NCBI GenBank assembly: GCA_900472925.1
Contig: UCJU01000014.1
Coordinates: 1 to 64,000 of the forward strand
Reading direction: 5' to 3'
From: Hyphomicrobiales bacterium
GTDB lineage: Bacteria; Pseudomonadota; Alphaproteobacteria; Rhizobiales; Rhizobiaceae
Length of the DNA stretch: 64,000 nt
A program made the translations under genes and the position numbers. The notes beneath the pieces were generated by a model. The model was not told where the DNA came from and did no database searches. It saw only the letters and a list, made by a program, of their open reading frames with translations. Below, piece by piece: positions 55,374-64,000 of the stretch. Positions within the stretch are counted from its first letter, which is position 1; the number at the start of each line of letters is the position of its first letter.

Positions 55374-57560
55374 ATGGCGTCGATTTCTACCTATACAAGC
55401 TATCTTACCGTCAACCGCGACATAAAGGGGTCGCTGGCAACGGTCGCCGACCAGTCGTCGGTTGCAAAAGATACCGCCTATTACAAACAGAAAATCGGTG
55501 AGGTTAAGACGGTCGATGAGTTCCTTGGGGACTATCGCCTCTATTCCTACGCCATGAAGGCCTATGGTCTCGAACAAATGACCTACGGCAAGGCGTTCAT
55601 GCGCAAGGTGCTGGAAAGCGACCTCAATGATAAGTCGAGTTTTGCCAACTCGCTGACCGACAAACGTTATTTGCAGTTCGCCGAAGCCTTCAACTTTCAG
55701 GGCGACAAGAAAGTCGCGCAGAATACTGCTCAAGCGACCAGCGTGACGGACGCTTACAAGGCTTCGTTTGCCAGCGAGCAAACATCCATCAAGACGGAAA
55801 ATACCTATTTTGCTGCCCAGATCGGCAAAGTCACCGATATCGACAGCCTCGTCAACAACACGCAGCTTCGCACCTATATGCTGGACGCCGTAGGACTTGA
55901 TTCCGATTTCGTCTCCAAGAGCTATCTCAAGCAGGTTCTGACAAGTGATCTCAGTGATCCGAACAGTGTGGCCAACCAAGCCAAGAATCCGGCGTGGAAG
56001 AAGCTGACGGCAGCCTTCAATTTCAATTCTGATGGCACCATCAACGGCACGATACAAACCGCAGACCAGACGGAAGACCTCAATCTGGATTACGTCTATA
56101 ATAAATCGACATTCCCTTCAGACCTGTTGGCAGATTCCAACAAGCGCTATTGGGACAAGCACATCGCGTCTGCGACCAGTGCAAAAGATCTTACATCCGA
56201 CAGTCGGATGGTGGACTACATCAAGACGGCTTTCGATCTGAATCCGACGATGCTGGCCAGCAGCGTTGCAAGCCTGATGTCGAGCGTGACGTTCGCGACC
56301 ACTTACGGCAATACGAAACTGTTGGATTATTTCAATTTCGAAACAGACGGCTCCCTGGCCAGTGGCAATACGGCACAGACCGCCGCCCAGACAACGGATG
56401 TAGACACGCTTTACAAGGCAGCTTTTTCCAAAGACCAGTCGACGGCGATGAACGATGCCGTAACGAACTACGAAAAGCGGGTCGTCGGCTTCACCAGCAT
56501 CAATGACTTTCTTGTTTCCAACAAGAAGGATGACGACAAGAAAAACGACAACGTCACCGAAGTCTGGGACGTGGCGCTGAGAGCATTCGGTATCGATCCC
56601 GATGAGGTCAGCCAGTCGGAGCTGAAACGCGTCCTGACGAGCGATGTCAACGACAAGAAGAGTTACGTCAACTCGCTGAAGGACGACCGGTTCGTGGCAC
56701 TGAACAAGGCGTTCAACTTTACCAGGGATGGCAAGGTCAAAGCACCGGTTCTCGCACAATCGGAAAGCATCTCGGATAAGTACGCCGCGGATTATGCAAG
56801 CTACAAAATCAGATCGCTGACCGGTACTGCAAAAGACGCTGCGACTAAGAAAGCGGATACGGAAATCGACTATTTCAAGTCCAAGATGGAGTCCGTCACA
56901 AATGTGAAGGACCTTCTATCCGACACCCGCGCGACGAACTTCATTATGGAAGCCAACGGTATCGACCCGAAAAGTGTCGCGCCTGCAGACCTCAAGAAGA
57001 TGTTCGAATCCGACCTGTCGGACCCCAAGAGCTACGTCAACACGCTGGAAGACGAGAAGTTCGCCCAGATCGTCGCCTCTTTCAATTTCGACGCAAAAGG
57101 AAACCTGACCGCTGATGCTGAGCGCGGCGCACAGCAGCGGGGTGCGGTTCTGGAAACAACCAACCAATACACTCGCCAGACGTTGGAAGAGCAACAGGGC
57201 GACAAAAACGCCGGTGTGCGTCTGGCCCTGTATTTCGAGCGCATGGCACCAACGATTTCAAGTCCCTATGGCTTCTTGAGCGATGACGCGTTGTTCCAGT
57301 TTTTCAAGACCACTTTCAACCTGCCGACATCCATTGCCAACATGGACGTGACCAAGCAGGCCGAGCTGGTCAAATCTCACATCGACGTCACGAAGCTTCA
57401 GGACCCGGACTATGTCGGCAAATTGCTGAAGCGTTTTACGGCTCTCTACGATGTCCAAAACAACGCGTCGAAATCCCCTACCCTCTCCATTCTGACGGGC
57501 GGCGCGTCGATCAGTGCTGATACGTTGCTGGCGGTGGCGCAGTTGAAGTCTGGCCAGTGA
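55374..57560 (+). CDS. Large DUF1217-type repeat protein of the flagellar region
   Basis: A 728-residue protein with no signal peptide or membrane helix. About five repeats of 110-150 residues end in a shared block: KAFMRKVLESDLNDKSSFAN, KSYLKQVLTSDLSDPNSVAN, QSELKRVLTSDVNDKKSYVN and PADLKKMFESDLSDPKSYVN, each followed by …FNF. A third unit (near residue 300) is degenerate. Ser/Thr/Asp/Lys-rich composition with no Cys resembles exported axial flagellar proteins. DUF1217 proteins are common next to rhizobial flagellar genes but their role is not established. The start ATG 55374 (MASISTYTSY) is chosen for AAGG upstream and for the typical N-terminus. Confidence 0.8.
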   Translation: MASISTYTSYLTVNRDIKGSLATVADQSSVAKDTAYYKQKIGEVKTVDEFLGDYRLYSYAMKAYGLEQMTYGKAFMRKVLESDLNDKSSFANSLTDKRYLQFAEAFNFQGDKKVAQNTAQATSVTDAYKASFASEQTSIKTENTYFAAQIGKVTDIDSLVNNTQLRTYMLDAVGLDSDFVSKSYLKQVLTSDLSDPNSVANQAKNPAWKKLTAAFNFNSDGTINGTIQTADQTEDLNLDYVYNKSTFPSDLLADSNKRYWDKHIASATSAKDLTSDSRMVDYIKTAFDLNPTMLASSVASLMSSVTFATTYGNTKLLDYFNFETDGSLASGNTAQTAAQTTDVDTLYKAAFSKDQSTAMNDAVTNYEKRVVGFTSINDFLVSNKKDDDKKNDNVTEVWDVALRAFGIDPDEVSQSELKRVLTSDVNDKKSYVNSLKDDRFVALNKAFNFTRDGKVKAPVLAQSESISDKYAADYASYKIRSLTGTAKDAATKKADTEIDYFKSKMESVTNVKDLLSDTRATNFIMEANGIDPKSVAPADLKKMFESDLSDPKSYVNTLEDEKFAQIVASFNFDAKGNLTADAERGAQQRGAVLETTNQYTRQTLEEQQGDKNAGVRLALYFERMAPTISSPYGFLSDDALFQFFKTTFNLPTSIANMDVTKQAELVKSHIDVTKLQDPDYVGKLLKRFTALYDVQNNASKSPTLSILTGGASISADTLLAVAQLKSGQ

Positions 57561-57584
57561 AACCCGGACTGATCGATGATCCCA

Positions 57585-57630
57585 ATAAAAAAGCCCGGAA
57601 ATCGAAACGATTTCTGGGCTTCTTCTATTC
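57585..57630. terminator. Bidirectional terminator between DUF1217-type gene and yacG
   Basis: A 14-bp near-perfect stem (AAGCCCGGAAATCG/CGATTTCTGGGCTT, three-base loop) has T-rich sequence on both sides when read from either strand. It serves both convergent genes. Confidence 0.85.
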
Positions 57631-57659
57631 TCAGACAGCAATCCTGCCCTTAACTTCGA

Positions 57660-57890
57660 TCAATAGTCGTCGTCATCAAGGCGTCTGACGACGCCGTCCT
57701 CATCCGCGCTACTCTCATCATCGGCAACGGGAATGGCGTAAGAGCCTTTCAGCCAGCGTGAGAGATCAAGAGAGCGACAGCGGTCGGAACAAAAAGGATA
57801 ATCTTCGCGCGTGGATGGTCGCTTGCACTCCGGGCACGGTTGGGTTTTGCGCAAAGGTGTGACGGTGGACTTGCTCTGCTCATCTGTCAT
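57660..57890 (-). CDS. yacG: DNA gyrase inhibitor YacG (zinc-finger protein)
   Basis: A 76-residue zinc protein. The four ligands are CPECKRPSTREDYPFCSDRC, followed by RSLDLSRWLKGSYAIP, the family signature. The E. coli homolog inhibits gyrase. It starts five bases after maf, and the acidic C-terminal tail (ADDESSADEDG) is typical. Confidence 0.93.
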   Translation of the reverse strand: MTDEQSKSTVTPLRKTQPCPECKRPSTREDYPFCSDRCRSLDLSRWLKGSYAIPVADDESSADEDGVVRRLDDDDY

Positions 57891-57895
57891 TGGAC

Positions 57896-58519
57896 TTAAC
57901 CTTCAGGCCAGGCGGACGCCACTTGGAAACCCTCTCCGGTCAGAAGTGACACCGTTTCATAAAGCGGAAGCCCCACGACATTCGTGTAGGATCCCGTCAG
58001 CTTCTGAACGAAACAACCAGCGATGCCCTGAATACCATAGGCACCGGCCTTACCACGCCATTGTCCGGACGCGATATAACTATCTATCTCGTGCTGGGAG
58101 AGGCGTTTGAAGCGAACCTTGGTCTCAACAACCTTCTGGCGGACCTTCCCGCTCGGGGTTACAAGGCAGACGCCTGTGTATACCCAGTGACTGCGACCCG
58201 ACAGCAGATGTAGCGCGGCAGATGCATCCTCGATATATTCGGCCTTGCCGACGATGCGACGACCGACGGCAACAACCGTGTCGGAACCCAGCACATAGGC
58301 GCCTTTCCAGGCAAGCTCGCCCTTCACCGCCTTGTAGGCCGCCTCGGCCTTCTGCAAGGACAGACGACGGCAAAGGGTGCGCGGGTGCTCCAGGCGTGCC
58401 GGCGTTTCGTCAATGTCCATCGGCATCAGACGTGCGGGCTCTATGCCGACCTGATGCAACAGCTCAAGACGGCGTGGCGACCCGGAAGCCAGAATCAGCT
58501 TTTGTTTTGCGTCTGTCAT
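57896..58519 (-). CDS. maf: Maf-family nucleoside triphosphate pyrophosphatase
   Basis: A 207-residue house-cleaning NTP pyrophosphatase. ILASGSPRRLELLHQVG at the N-terminus is the Maf signature; VLGSDTVVAVGRRIVGK and GKAGAYGIQGIAGCFV are the other conserved blocks. Start 58519 (MTDAKQK) is preferred to an ATG six codons upstream. Followed closely by yacG. Confidence 0.93.
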   Translation of the reverse strand: MTDAKQKLILASGSPRRLELLHQVGIEPARLMPMDIDETPARLEHPRTLCRRLSLQKAEAAYKAVKGELAWKGAYVLGSDTVVAVGRRIVGKAEYIEDASAALHLLSGRSHWVYTGVCLVTPSGKVRQKVVETKVRFKRLSQHEIDSYIASGQWRGKAGAYGIQGIAGCFVQKLTGSYTNVVGLPLYETVSLLTGEGFQVASAWPEG

Positions 58520-58549
58520 GCTCTGCCAGTCGTCCAATCTGCCGGACGA

Positions 58550-58768
58550 TTACTTGAAACGATAGGTGATGCGACCCTTGGTCAGGTCGTAAGGCGTCAT
58601 TTCGACCAACACCTTGTCGCCCGCCAGAACGCGGATACGGTTCTTGCGCATGCGGCCAGCCGTGTGGGCGATGATTTCGTGTTCGTTTTCCAGCTTCACG
58701 CGGAAAGTCGCGTTCGGCAAAAGTTCGGTAACGACGCCCGGAAACTCAAGGACTTCTTCTTTTGTCAT
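58550..58768 (-). CDS. infA: Translation initiation factor IF-1
   Basis: A 72-residue single S1/OB-fold protein that binds the A site of the 30S subunit. [19 protein letters not shown] opens the protein, and [19 protein letters not shown] and [15 protein letters not shown] complete the universal IF-1 pattern. The start at 58768 gives exactly the family length. It lies between the phosphatase and maf genes in a conserved rhizobial order. Confidence 0.98.
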   Translation of the reverse strand: MTKEEVLEFPGVVTELLPNATFRVKLENEHEIIAHTAGRMRKNRIRVLAGDKVLVEMTPYDLTKGRITYRFK

Positions 58769-58873
58769 ATAGTGTTTTTCTTCCTGTTGATAATGCCAGC
58801 CAGAACAGGCCGGGAAAATTGCGCGGAAACTACACAATCGCCGCACATTTGTGAACCAAAATTGTCGCTCGTT

Positions 58874-59353
58874 TTAAAGTGTCTCGGAAAACGGTCTGGC
58901 GCGTTGCGGCAGACGCTCCGAAATCAGCTTTGTCAGGTGCTCTCGCACCTCGCGGTAGGCTTCCAGAATCTGCTCCCGGGTACCGGTTGCGACCGTTGGG
59001 TCCATGGTCGGCCAGTAGACCACGTCGAGCGAATTGGATCGGGTCAATTCAAGCGCTTTGTGGTGTGCTTCGGGTGTCAAAGTGATGATGAGGTCGAAGA
59101 AGTCATCCTCTATCTCATCCATCGTGCGTGGTTTGTGCTTTCCCAAGGCGAGCCCGGCCTCATCCAGCACCGCATCCACGAAAGGATCGCGCTCACCTGC
59201 GCGCACGCCCGCCGATTGAATGTAGATACCGGGAGCAACCAGCTGCTTGGCGATAACCTCTGCCATGGGGGAGCGGATAGCGTTCATACCGCACATGAAC
59301 AATATGGCGCGCGGCACCTTGTCTTTCAAGACGATGGCGGTCGGGTCTTGCAT
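58874..59353 (-). CDS. Low-molecular-weight protein tyrosine phosphatase/arsenate reductase family protein
   Basis: A 159-residue phosphatase-fold protein. The P-loop is CGMNAIRS (Cys21, Arg27), deviating from the usual CxGNxCRS, with Asn in place of Gly and no second Cys. YWPTMDP holds the candidate general-acid Asp. The start ATG 59353 lies two bases after the UPF0262 stop. The lack of the second Cys argues against an arsenate reductase mechanism; protein or small-molecule phosphatase is more likely. Confidence 0.85.
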   Translation of the reverse strand: MQDPTAIVLKDKVPRAILFMCGMNAIRSPMAEVIAKQLVAPGIYIQSAGVRAGERDPFVDAVLDEAGLALGKHKPRTMDEIEDDFFDLIITLTPEAHHKALELTRSNSLDVVYWPTMDPTVATGTREQILEAYREVREHLTKLISERLPQRARPFSETL

Positions 59354-59355
59354 GA

Positions 59356-59829
59356 CTAGCCCCGCCAATACAGCACACAGACAAGTGTGAACAGACGCCG
59401 CGCCGTGTCGAAATCGACCGTTATTTTCCCGGACAATCGGTCCATCAGCGTTTGCGAGCCGTCATTGTGGATGCCACGGCGTCCCATGTCGATGGCCTCG
59501 ATCTGGCTTGGCGTCGACGAGCGGATCGCTTCATAATAGCTTTCGCAGATCATGAAGTAGTCCTTGATGATGCGCCTGAACGGCGTCAGCGAGAGGATGT
59601 GCGTCGCCACGGCCTGCTCGTCTTCGGTCTTGATCGAAAAGACAAGCTTCGTGTCGACCAGAGAAATATTGAGCTTGTAGGGGCCGCCCGCATGACCGAT
59701 CGGCTCGAAACTGTTTTCCTCGATAAGGTCGAAGATGGCAACGGCACGTTCATGCTCAACGTCAGGTGTGGACCGGCCGATGCTCTCGTCCAGAACCACA
59801 TCGCAGAGCCTGAAAGTGCTGGACCCCAT
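59356..59829 (-). CDS. UPF0262 family protein
   Basis: A 157-residue conserved alphaproteobacterial protein. [30 protein letters not shown]-type N-terminus (about 6-35), [18 protein letters not shown] and the C-terminal [17 protein letters not shown] are the family pattern. Function unknown. It is tightly packed between hisD (three-base gap) and the phosphatase gene, the standard order in rhizobia. Confidence 0.9.
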   Translation of the reverse strand: MGSSTFRLCDVVLDESIGRSTPDVEHERAVAIFDLIEENSFEPIGHAGGPYKLNISLVDTKLVFSIKTEDEQAVATHILSLTPFRRIIKDYFMICESYYEAIRSSTPSQIEAIDMGRRGIHNDGSQTLMDRLSGKITVDFDTARRLFTLVCVLYWRG

Positions 59830-59832
59830 CCC

Positions 59833-61131
59833 TCACCCTTCCAGATTGAGGCGTATGGCGACGGAGCGCGCATGCGCATCGAGCCCCTCGGAATGAGCAA
59901 GCGTAATGGCAGCAGGCGCAAGCTGGCGCAGTTGTTCAGGCCCGAGCCGCAGGATCGACGTGCGCTTGACGAAATCCAGGACCGACAGACCGGAAGAGAA
60001 CCGGGCAGACCGCGCGGTCGGCAAAACGTGGTTGGAGCCGCCGACATAGTCGCCGATCACTTCCGGCGTGTGACGACCAACGAAGATCGCGCCCGCGTTG
60101 CGAACACCTGCCATGAGTGCGTCGGGATCATCCACTGCCAGTTCGAGGTGCTCGGCGGCAATACGGTTGGCCAGAGGCACGGATGCTGCAAGGTCTTCGA
60201 CCAGGATGATCGCGCCGAAATCCCGCCAGCTGGCCGTGGCCGTCTGCGCGCGCGACAACAGCTTCAACTGCCGTTCGACGGCCTTCTCGACCGCTTTGCC
60301 CAGCTCCGCGTCATCGGTGATCAGAATGGACTGCGCGCCTTCGTCATGCTCGGCCTGCGCCAGAAGATCGGCGGCCAGCCACTCTGGGTCGTTGTTCTTG
60401 TCGGCAATGACAAGCACTTCCGATGGTCCAGCGATCATGTCGATACCGACAGTGCCGAAAACATGGCGCTTGGCCGCGGCGACGTAAGCGTTACCGGGGC
60501 CGACAATCTTTGCGACCGGTGCAATCGTCTGCGTGCCATAGGCCAGTGCCGCCACCGCCTGCGCGCCACCGATACGGTAGATTTCTTCCACGCCTGCAAT
60601 GCGTGCAGCAGCCAGCACCGCCGGGTTGATGGTTCCACCATTGGCGGGAACGACCATGACGACGCGCTCGACACCTGCAACCTTGGCCGGCACGGCATTC
60701 ATCAGCACCGAGCTGGGGTAACTCGCCGTACCGCCTGGAACATAGAGCCCAACCGCATCGATGGCGGTCCAGCGCGAACCGAGGCCGACGCCGATGTCGT
60801 CCTCGTAGATATCGTCCTTCGGCATCTGCCGCGCGTGGTGTTTTTCAATCCGTGCTGCGGCAAGTTTCAAAGCATCGAGAACGGCAGGGTCGACCTGCGC
60901 AATCGCCGCATCGATTTCCTCAGCCGTCACACGCATTGAGGCCTTAGTGAAATCCAACCCGTCGAATTTGAGAGAATAATGCGCCAGTGCCGCATCGCCT
61001 CGGCTACGGACATCGTTGATGATATCGCGCACGACGATGTTGACGTCTTCCGACACTTCTCTTTTCGTCGTCAGGAATGCTGCGAACGCCTGTTCGAAAT
61101 CTTGAGACGCCTGTTCCAGCCAGATTGCCAC
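59833..61131 (-). CDS. hisD: Histidinol dehydrogenase
   Basis: Catalyses the last two steps of histidine synthesis (histidinol to histidine, two NAD+). 432 residues, zinc-dependent. Conserved segments include VPGGTASYPSSVLMNAVPAK, GPGNAYVAAAKRHVFG, IAGPSEVLVIADK, and GSNHVLPT with the catalytic His. The start is taken as GTG 61131 (MAIWLEQASQ) with AGAGGGTAAG upstream; longer in-frame versions exceed the family length by about 30 residues. Confidence 0.96.
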   Translation of the reverse strand: MAIWLEQASQDFEQAFAAFLTTKREVSEDVNIVVRDIINDVRSRGDAALAHYSLKFDGLDFTKASMRVTAEEIDAAIAQVDPAVLDALKLAAARIEKHHARQMPKDDIYEDDIGVGLGSRWTAIDAVGLYVPGGTASYPSSVLMNAVPAKVAGVERVVMVVPANGGTINPAVLAAARIAGVEEIYRIGGAQAVAALAYGTQTIAPVAKIVGPGNAYVAAAKRHVFGTVGIDMIAGPSEVLVIADKNNDPEWLAADLLAQAEHDEGAQSILITDDAELGKAVEKAVERQLKLLSRAQTATASWRDFGAIILVEDLAASVPLANRIAAEHLELAVDDPDALMAGVRNAGAIFVGRHTPEVIGDYVGGSNHVLPTARSARFSSGLSVLDFVKRTSILRLGPEQLRQLAPAAITLAHSEGLDAHARSVAIRLNLEG

Positions 61132-61221
61132 GTCACTTACCCTCTTGCGGCCCCATTCCGTTAGAACAGGGCTAAATGCTTTTCCTGCACGCTTTCGCAT
61201 ACGCTCTTGGGTATGTGGCAT

Positions 61222-61262
61222 AAATTAAAACAGGCGGGCAAGGCAATTCCCTGTCCGCCCGC
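61222..61262 (-). terminator. Terminator between the DUF2948 gene and hisD
   Basis: Minus-strand hairpin GCGGGC/GCCCGC with a 17-base loop followed by CTGTTTTAATTT, just after the DUF2948 stop. hisD therefore probably has its own promoter. Confidence 0.65.
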
Positions 61263-61270
61263 GGATAAGG

Positions 61271-61708
61271 TCAGTCCACGGGGTGATGTGGTTTTGATGT
61301 CGTTTCCCAGCCGCCGCTGACATCCGACAGTTGAGCTTCGATGCACTCGACTTCCAGCGCGATAGCGCCGCCGCCCGAAAGGGTCAGTTCCACCGTTCCA
61401 TCGGGGCCTTCGCCGTTCTGGTTGAACTGTACGGCCAGCAACGACAGGACCTGTTCCTTGTTGTCCCGGTCAAAGCCGTAGGAGCGGACATTGCCCACGC
61501 GTTTCAATGCAATGACGCTGCGGCACCGCTCCTGAGGCTGGCCTTTTTTGGCGCCCTTTTCCCAGACGAAACGGTTTGCAGCCAACAGAAATTGACCGGA
61601 TTTTCGATCAAATGACGCGTCTTTCAATTTGAAAACGCTATCCTGCATATGTGTAGAGATGACAGAGAGGTCTTCGCTGTCCAGCGCCATCAATTTAAGG
61701 CCACTCAT
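61271..61708 (-). CDS. DUF2948 family protein
   Basis: A 145-residue conserved alphaproteobacterial protein. MSGLKLMALDSEDLSVISTH, then DSVFKLKDASFDRKSGQFLL, NRFVWE and the C-terminal LSGGGAIALEVECIEAQLSDV fit DUF2948. Function unknown. It sits between murA and hisD, as in other rhizobia. Confidence 0.9.
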   Translation of the reverse strand: MSGLKLMALDSEDLSVISTHMQDSVFKLKDASFDRKSGQFLLAANRFVWEKGAKKGQPQERCRSVIALKRVGNVRSYGFDRDNKEQVLSLLAVQFNQNGEGPDGTVELTLSGGGAIALEVECIEAQLSDVSGGWETTSKPHHPVD

Positions 61709-61818
61709 CGTGTCTATGTCCTCTTCACGCGGACAAGGCCGCTTACATCCAATTGTGACTTGGAGATAGGCAGTCGAGGCCCTGTCTGCAACCAGCGGGC
61801 CTCGATGAGAGGGCAGTA

Positions 61819-63111
61819 TTAGTCGCTGACGCGTTCGACCTGCGCACCGCAGCGGGTGAGCTTTTCTTCCAAACGCTCAAAACCACGGTCGAGGTGATAG
61901 ACGCGAGACACCATCGTTTCGCCTTCAGCAACCAGACCCGCAATGACCAGCGAGACCGATGCGCGAAGATCCGTTGCCATGACCGGCGCGCCTTTGAGGC
62001 GCGACACGCCTTCGATGCGGGCCATCTGGCCAGAGAGCGAAATCTTTGCGCCGAGACGCGCCAGTTCCTGCACGTGCATGAAGCGGTTTTCGAAGATCGT
62101 CTCGGTAATGTGCGAAACGCCCTGTGCGCGCGTCATCAGCGCCATGAACTGTGCCTGAAGGTCGGTTGGAAAGCCAGGGAACGGCTCGGTCACGACATCG
62201 ACGGGGTGAATGCCGTTGCCATTGCGAACAACGCGCAGGCCGGTCTCGGTTTCGGTGATCGTCGCACCAGCAAGCTTCAGCGTTTCGAGCGCGTTGTCCA
62301 GCAGCGAAGCCCGTGTGCCTTCCAGGAGGACATCGCCACCTGTCATGGCAACAGCCATGGCATAGGTGCCGGTCTCGATGCGGTCCGGCAGTACCCGGTG
62401 ACGCGCACCCGACAGCGATGTCACGCCTTCGATGGTTATCGTGGATGTACCCGCACCCTCGATTTTCGCACCCATCGCCGTCAAACACTGCGCAAGGTCC
62501 ACGACTTCAGGCTCACGAGCAGCGTTATGAATGACCGTGGTGCCCCGCGCCAGGGACGCCGCCATGAGCATGACATGGGTCGCACCGACCGACACCTTCG
62601 GGAATGTATAGGTCGCGCCGATCAAACCACCTGACGGGGCCGTCGCATTGATATAACCGCTATCGATTTCCATCTTCGCGCCGAGTGCCTCGAGACCTTC
62701 GATGAAGAGATCGACCGGGCGTGTGCCAATAGCGCAACCGCCGGGCAATGACACGCGAGCCTTGCCGTCACGCGCCAGAAGCGGCCCGATGACCCAGAAG
62801 CTTGCGCGCATCTTGGAGACCAGCTCGTAGGGGGCCGTCGTATCGACAATGGTGCGGCAGGTGAAATGCACCGTACGCGAATAACCTTCGCCCTGGCTTT
62901 CGCGGCGACCGTTCACAGCAATATCGACACCGTGGTTGCCGAGAATGCGGATGAGTTGTTCCACGTCTGCGAGATGCGGCACGTTTTCAAGCGTAAGTGT
63001 GTCGCTCGTCAGCAGTGAGGCGATCATCAAAGGCAAAGCTGCATTCTTTGCGCCTGAAATGGGGATAATGCCGTTAAGCTGGTTGCCGCCGGTTATTCTG
63101 ATGCGATCCAT
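61819..63111 (-). CDS. murA: UDP-N-acetylglucosamine 1-carboxyvinyltransferase
   Basis: Transfers enolpyruvate from PEP to UDP-GlcNAc, the first committed step of peptidoglycan synthesis. 430 residues; the N-terminus [21 protein letters not shown] has the KNAALPLM block following. The catalytic Cys is in [12 protein letters not shown] (Cys126), so the enzyme should be fosfomycin-sensitive. First gene of the leftward murA-DUF2948 unit. A 7-bp perfect inverted repeat (GAGGCCC/GGGCCTC, 61776-61803) follows the stop but has no T-run. Confidence 0.97.
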   Translation of the reverse strand: MDRIRITGGNQLNGIIPISGAKNAALPLMIASLLTSDTLTLENVPHLADVEQLIRILGNHGVDIAVNGRRESQGEGYSRTVHFTCRTIVDTTAPYELVSKMRASFWVIGPLLARDGKARVSLPGGCAIGTRPVDLFIEGLEALGAKMEIDSGYINATAPSGGLIGATYTFPKVSVGATHVMLMAASLARGTTVIHNAAREPEVVDLAQCLTAMGAKIEGAGTSTITIEGVTSLSGARHRVLPDRIETGTYAMAVAMTGGDVLLEGTRASLLDNALETLKLAGATITETETGLRVVRNGNGIHPVDVVTEPFPGFPTDLQAQFMALMTRAQGVSHITETIFENRFMHVQELARLGAKISLSGQMARIEGVSRLKGAPVMATDLRASVSLVIAGLVAEGETMVSRVYHLDRGFERLEEKLTRCGAQVERVSD

Positions 63112-63291
63112 ACGTCCCTACGGGCTTTCCGCCCGCCTTTCCTGAGTGCTTGCGACGGTTTGGCCTCTCCTGCCATTCCAGTCGATGATGTCCGGTTCAA
63201 ACGAGTCTAGAGACGTCCTGCCGCGTCATCCGTTAGGCTACGCAGTAGAGGAAACTCCGCGCTATTTCAATTTTCTGATGAATGTTTCTTG

Positions 63292-63516
63292 TCAGCACGA
63301 TTCGTCCGTTTTTGCGGCAGGCAAACCAATTGTTTCGTCCGCCTCGCCAACACGCCGGGCACGCGCCTGCTGCTTTCGCCGCGCAAGGTTTTCACGCAGC
63401 TTCTTGGCCGCTCGTGCCTTGCGTTCCGCTTCGGCCCTTTTGGCTCTATCGCCCGGGCCATTTTGCCCGGCGGACGCGGCTTCATTATCCGCGATAAGAT
63501 TGTCATCATCGTTCAT
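63292..63516 (-). CDS. Small highly charged hypothetical protein
   Basis: A 74-residue protein with acidic ends and a basic, Ala-rich predicted helix in the middle (DRAKRAEAERKARAAKKL). Codon use resembles neighbouring genes. No domain recognised; similar small charged proteins occur next to murA in rhizobia. ATG 63516 has no strong ribosome site. Confidence 0.6.
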   Translation of the reverse strand: MNDDDNLIADNEAASAGQNGPGDRAKRAEAERKARAAKKLRENLARRKQQARARRVGEADETIGLPAAKTDESC

Positions 63517-63669
63517 AAGCGCACCATTAGCCGAAATCTGGCCTTTTCAACAGCCCCCGCTGGTTTTTGCACCATGGAATGCCGAAGTCGCAGATTGCTG
63601 CTTGCACTCGTCATGAACCTATGGCAATAGGCCCCAACTTGATGTGAAGCAGATGCTTCGACATCGGAT

Positions 63670-63744
<75 letters not shown>

Positions 63745-63875
63745 TTTTTCAAACGTCGCACTCAATATCCAGCTGTTTTACCTTGAACTTATGTTCTTGG
63801 TCCGCAGCCGATTGGCCTTGACTATCATAGCTGTTGTGACAATTTCAGCGCGCATTCAGCTTTTGGAGAGCGACG

Positions 63876-64000
63876 ATGAAATTTGCGGTAGCGACTTTCG
63901 GTTTATGTCTTATTGCCAGTGCTGCTCAGGCAGCCACCTGCGAAAATAATTTCAAGGTATCAGGCGTGCCCTTGATGTCGGCCATGAGCTATAAATCATG
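63876..64000 (+). CDS. Secreted protein, 5' part only
   Basis: ATG 63876 behind GGAGAGCGACG begins an open frame that runs off the window after 41 codons. The start has a clear Sec signal peptide (MKFAVATFGLCLIASAAQA) and then ATCENNFKVSGVPLM. The family cannot be told from this much. Confidence 0.75.
   Translation, partial: MKFAVATFGLCLIASAAQAATCENNFKVSGVPLMSAMSYKS

Noticed and set aside
59452-60939. 495-codon frame antisense to hisD and UPF0262
   Set aside because: Crosses two conserved genes on the opposite strand; Arg/His/Asp-rich translation typical of a shadow frame.
63145-63630. Plus-strand frames of 113-156 codons after murA
   Set aside because: They mirror the small charged minus-strand gene and the murA upstream spacer and have no ribosome site or domain.

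Overview
The window looks like a chromosomal segment of an Agrobacterium/Rhizobium-group alphaproteobacterium (Rhizobiaceae). The reasons are the order of the alpha-glucoside operon next to the Entner-Doudoroff genes zwf-pgl-edd, the rhizobial flagellar order flgB-flgC-fliE-flgG-flgA-flgI-motE-flgH-fliL-fliP with the rhizobia-specific motor protein gene motE, a tRNA-His of the alphaproteobacterial type (A73, no G-1), and a large cytoplasmic PAS histidine kinase of the PleC/DivJ/PdhS family. Base composition is GC-rich and coding density is high. I see no prophage, CRISPR array, complete insertion sequence or antiviral island.

Layout. 0-8.4 kb: housekeeping genes (hydrolase, MAPEG protein, guaB, metallo-beta-lactamase-fold enzyme, MFS exporter, rlmE and a Ppx/GppA phosphatase, tRNA-His). 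8.4-14.8 kb: the cell-cycle-type kinase behind a full CtrA box, an orphan iron-type ABC permease, a small ORF with a possible frameshift, and a candidate small RNA that also lies behind a CtrA-type box. 14.8-28 kb: carbon and nitrogen scavenging. This part holds a putrescine ABC importer (potFGHI), isocitrate lyase with a divergent ScfR-type regulator, an AT-richer LysE exporter island bordered by gene debris and palindromic repeats, a flavoprotein, and a puuA/puuB-like pair for gamma-glutamylation and oxidation of polyamines. 28-41 kb: zwf-pgl-edd on one strand converges with the aglEFGAK alpha-glucoside uptake and hydrolysis operon, which has its own LacI-type regulator AglR and two recognisable operator palindromes. 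Imported glucosides would be split by AglA and the glucose fed through Zwf, Pgl and Edd.

41-57.6 kb: folD, a Wzz/GumC-like polysaccharide co-polymerase without a kinase domain, then two convergent flagellar operons. The first (flgB to fliP, + strand) makes the proximal rod, P and L rings, MotE, FliL and the export-gate subunit FliP. The second (flhA to a FliL-like gene, - strand) makes FlhA, FliR, a rod-binding FlgJ-like protein, an FlgN-like chaperone and small accessory proteins. A 728-residue protein with DUF1217-type repeats is divergent from flhA. The MS ring, switch, stator, hook, filament and export ATPase genes that sit in the same cluster in well-studied relatives are not here.

57.6-64 kb: a conserved housekeeping block read leftwards (murA, DUF2948, hisD, UPF0262, low-molecular-weight phosphatase, infA, maf, yacG), then a small charged protein, tRNA-Thr(GGT) and the beginning of a secreted protein cut by the window edge.
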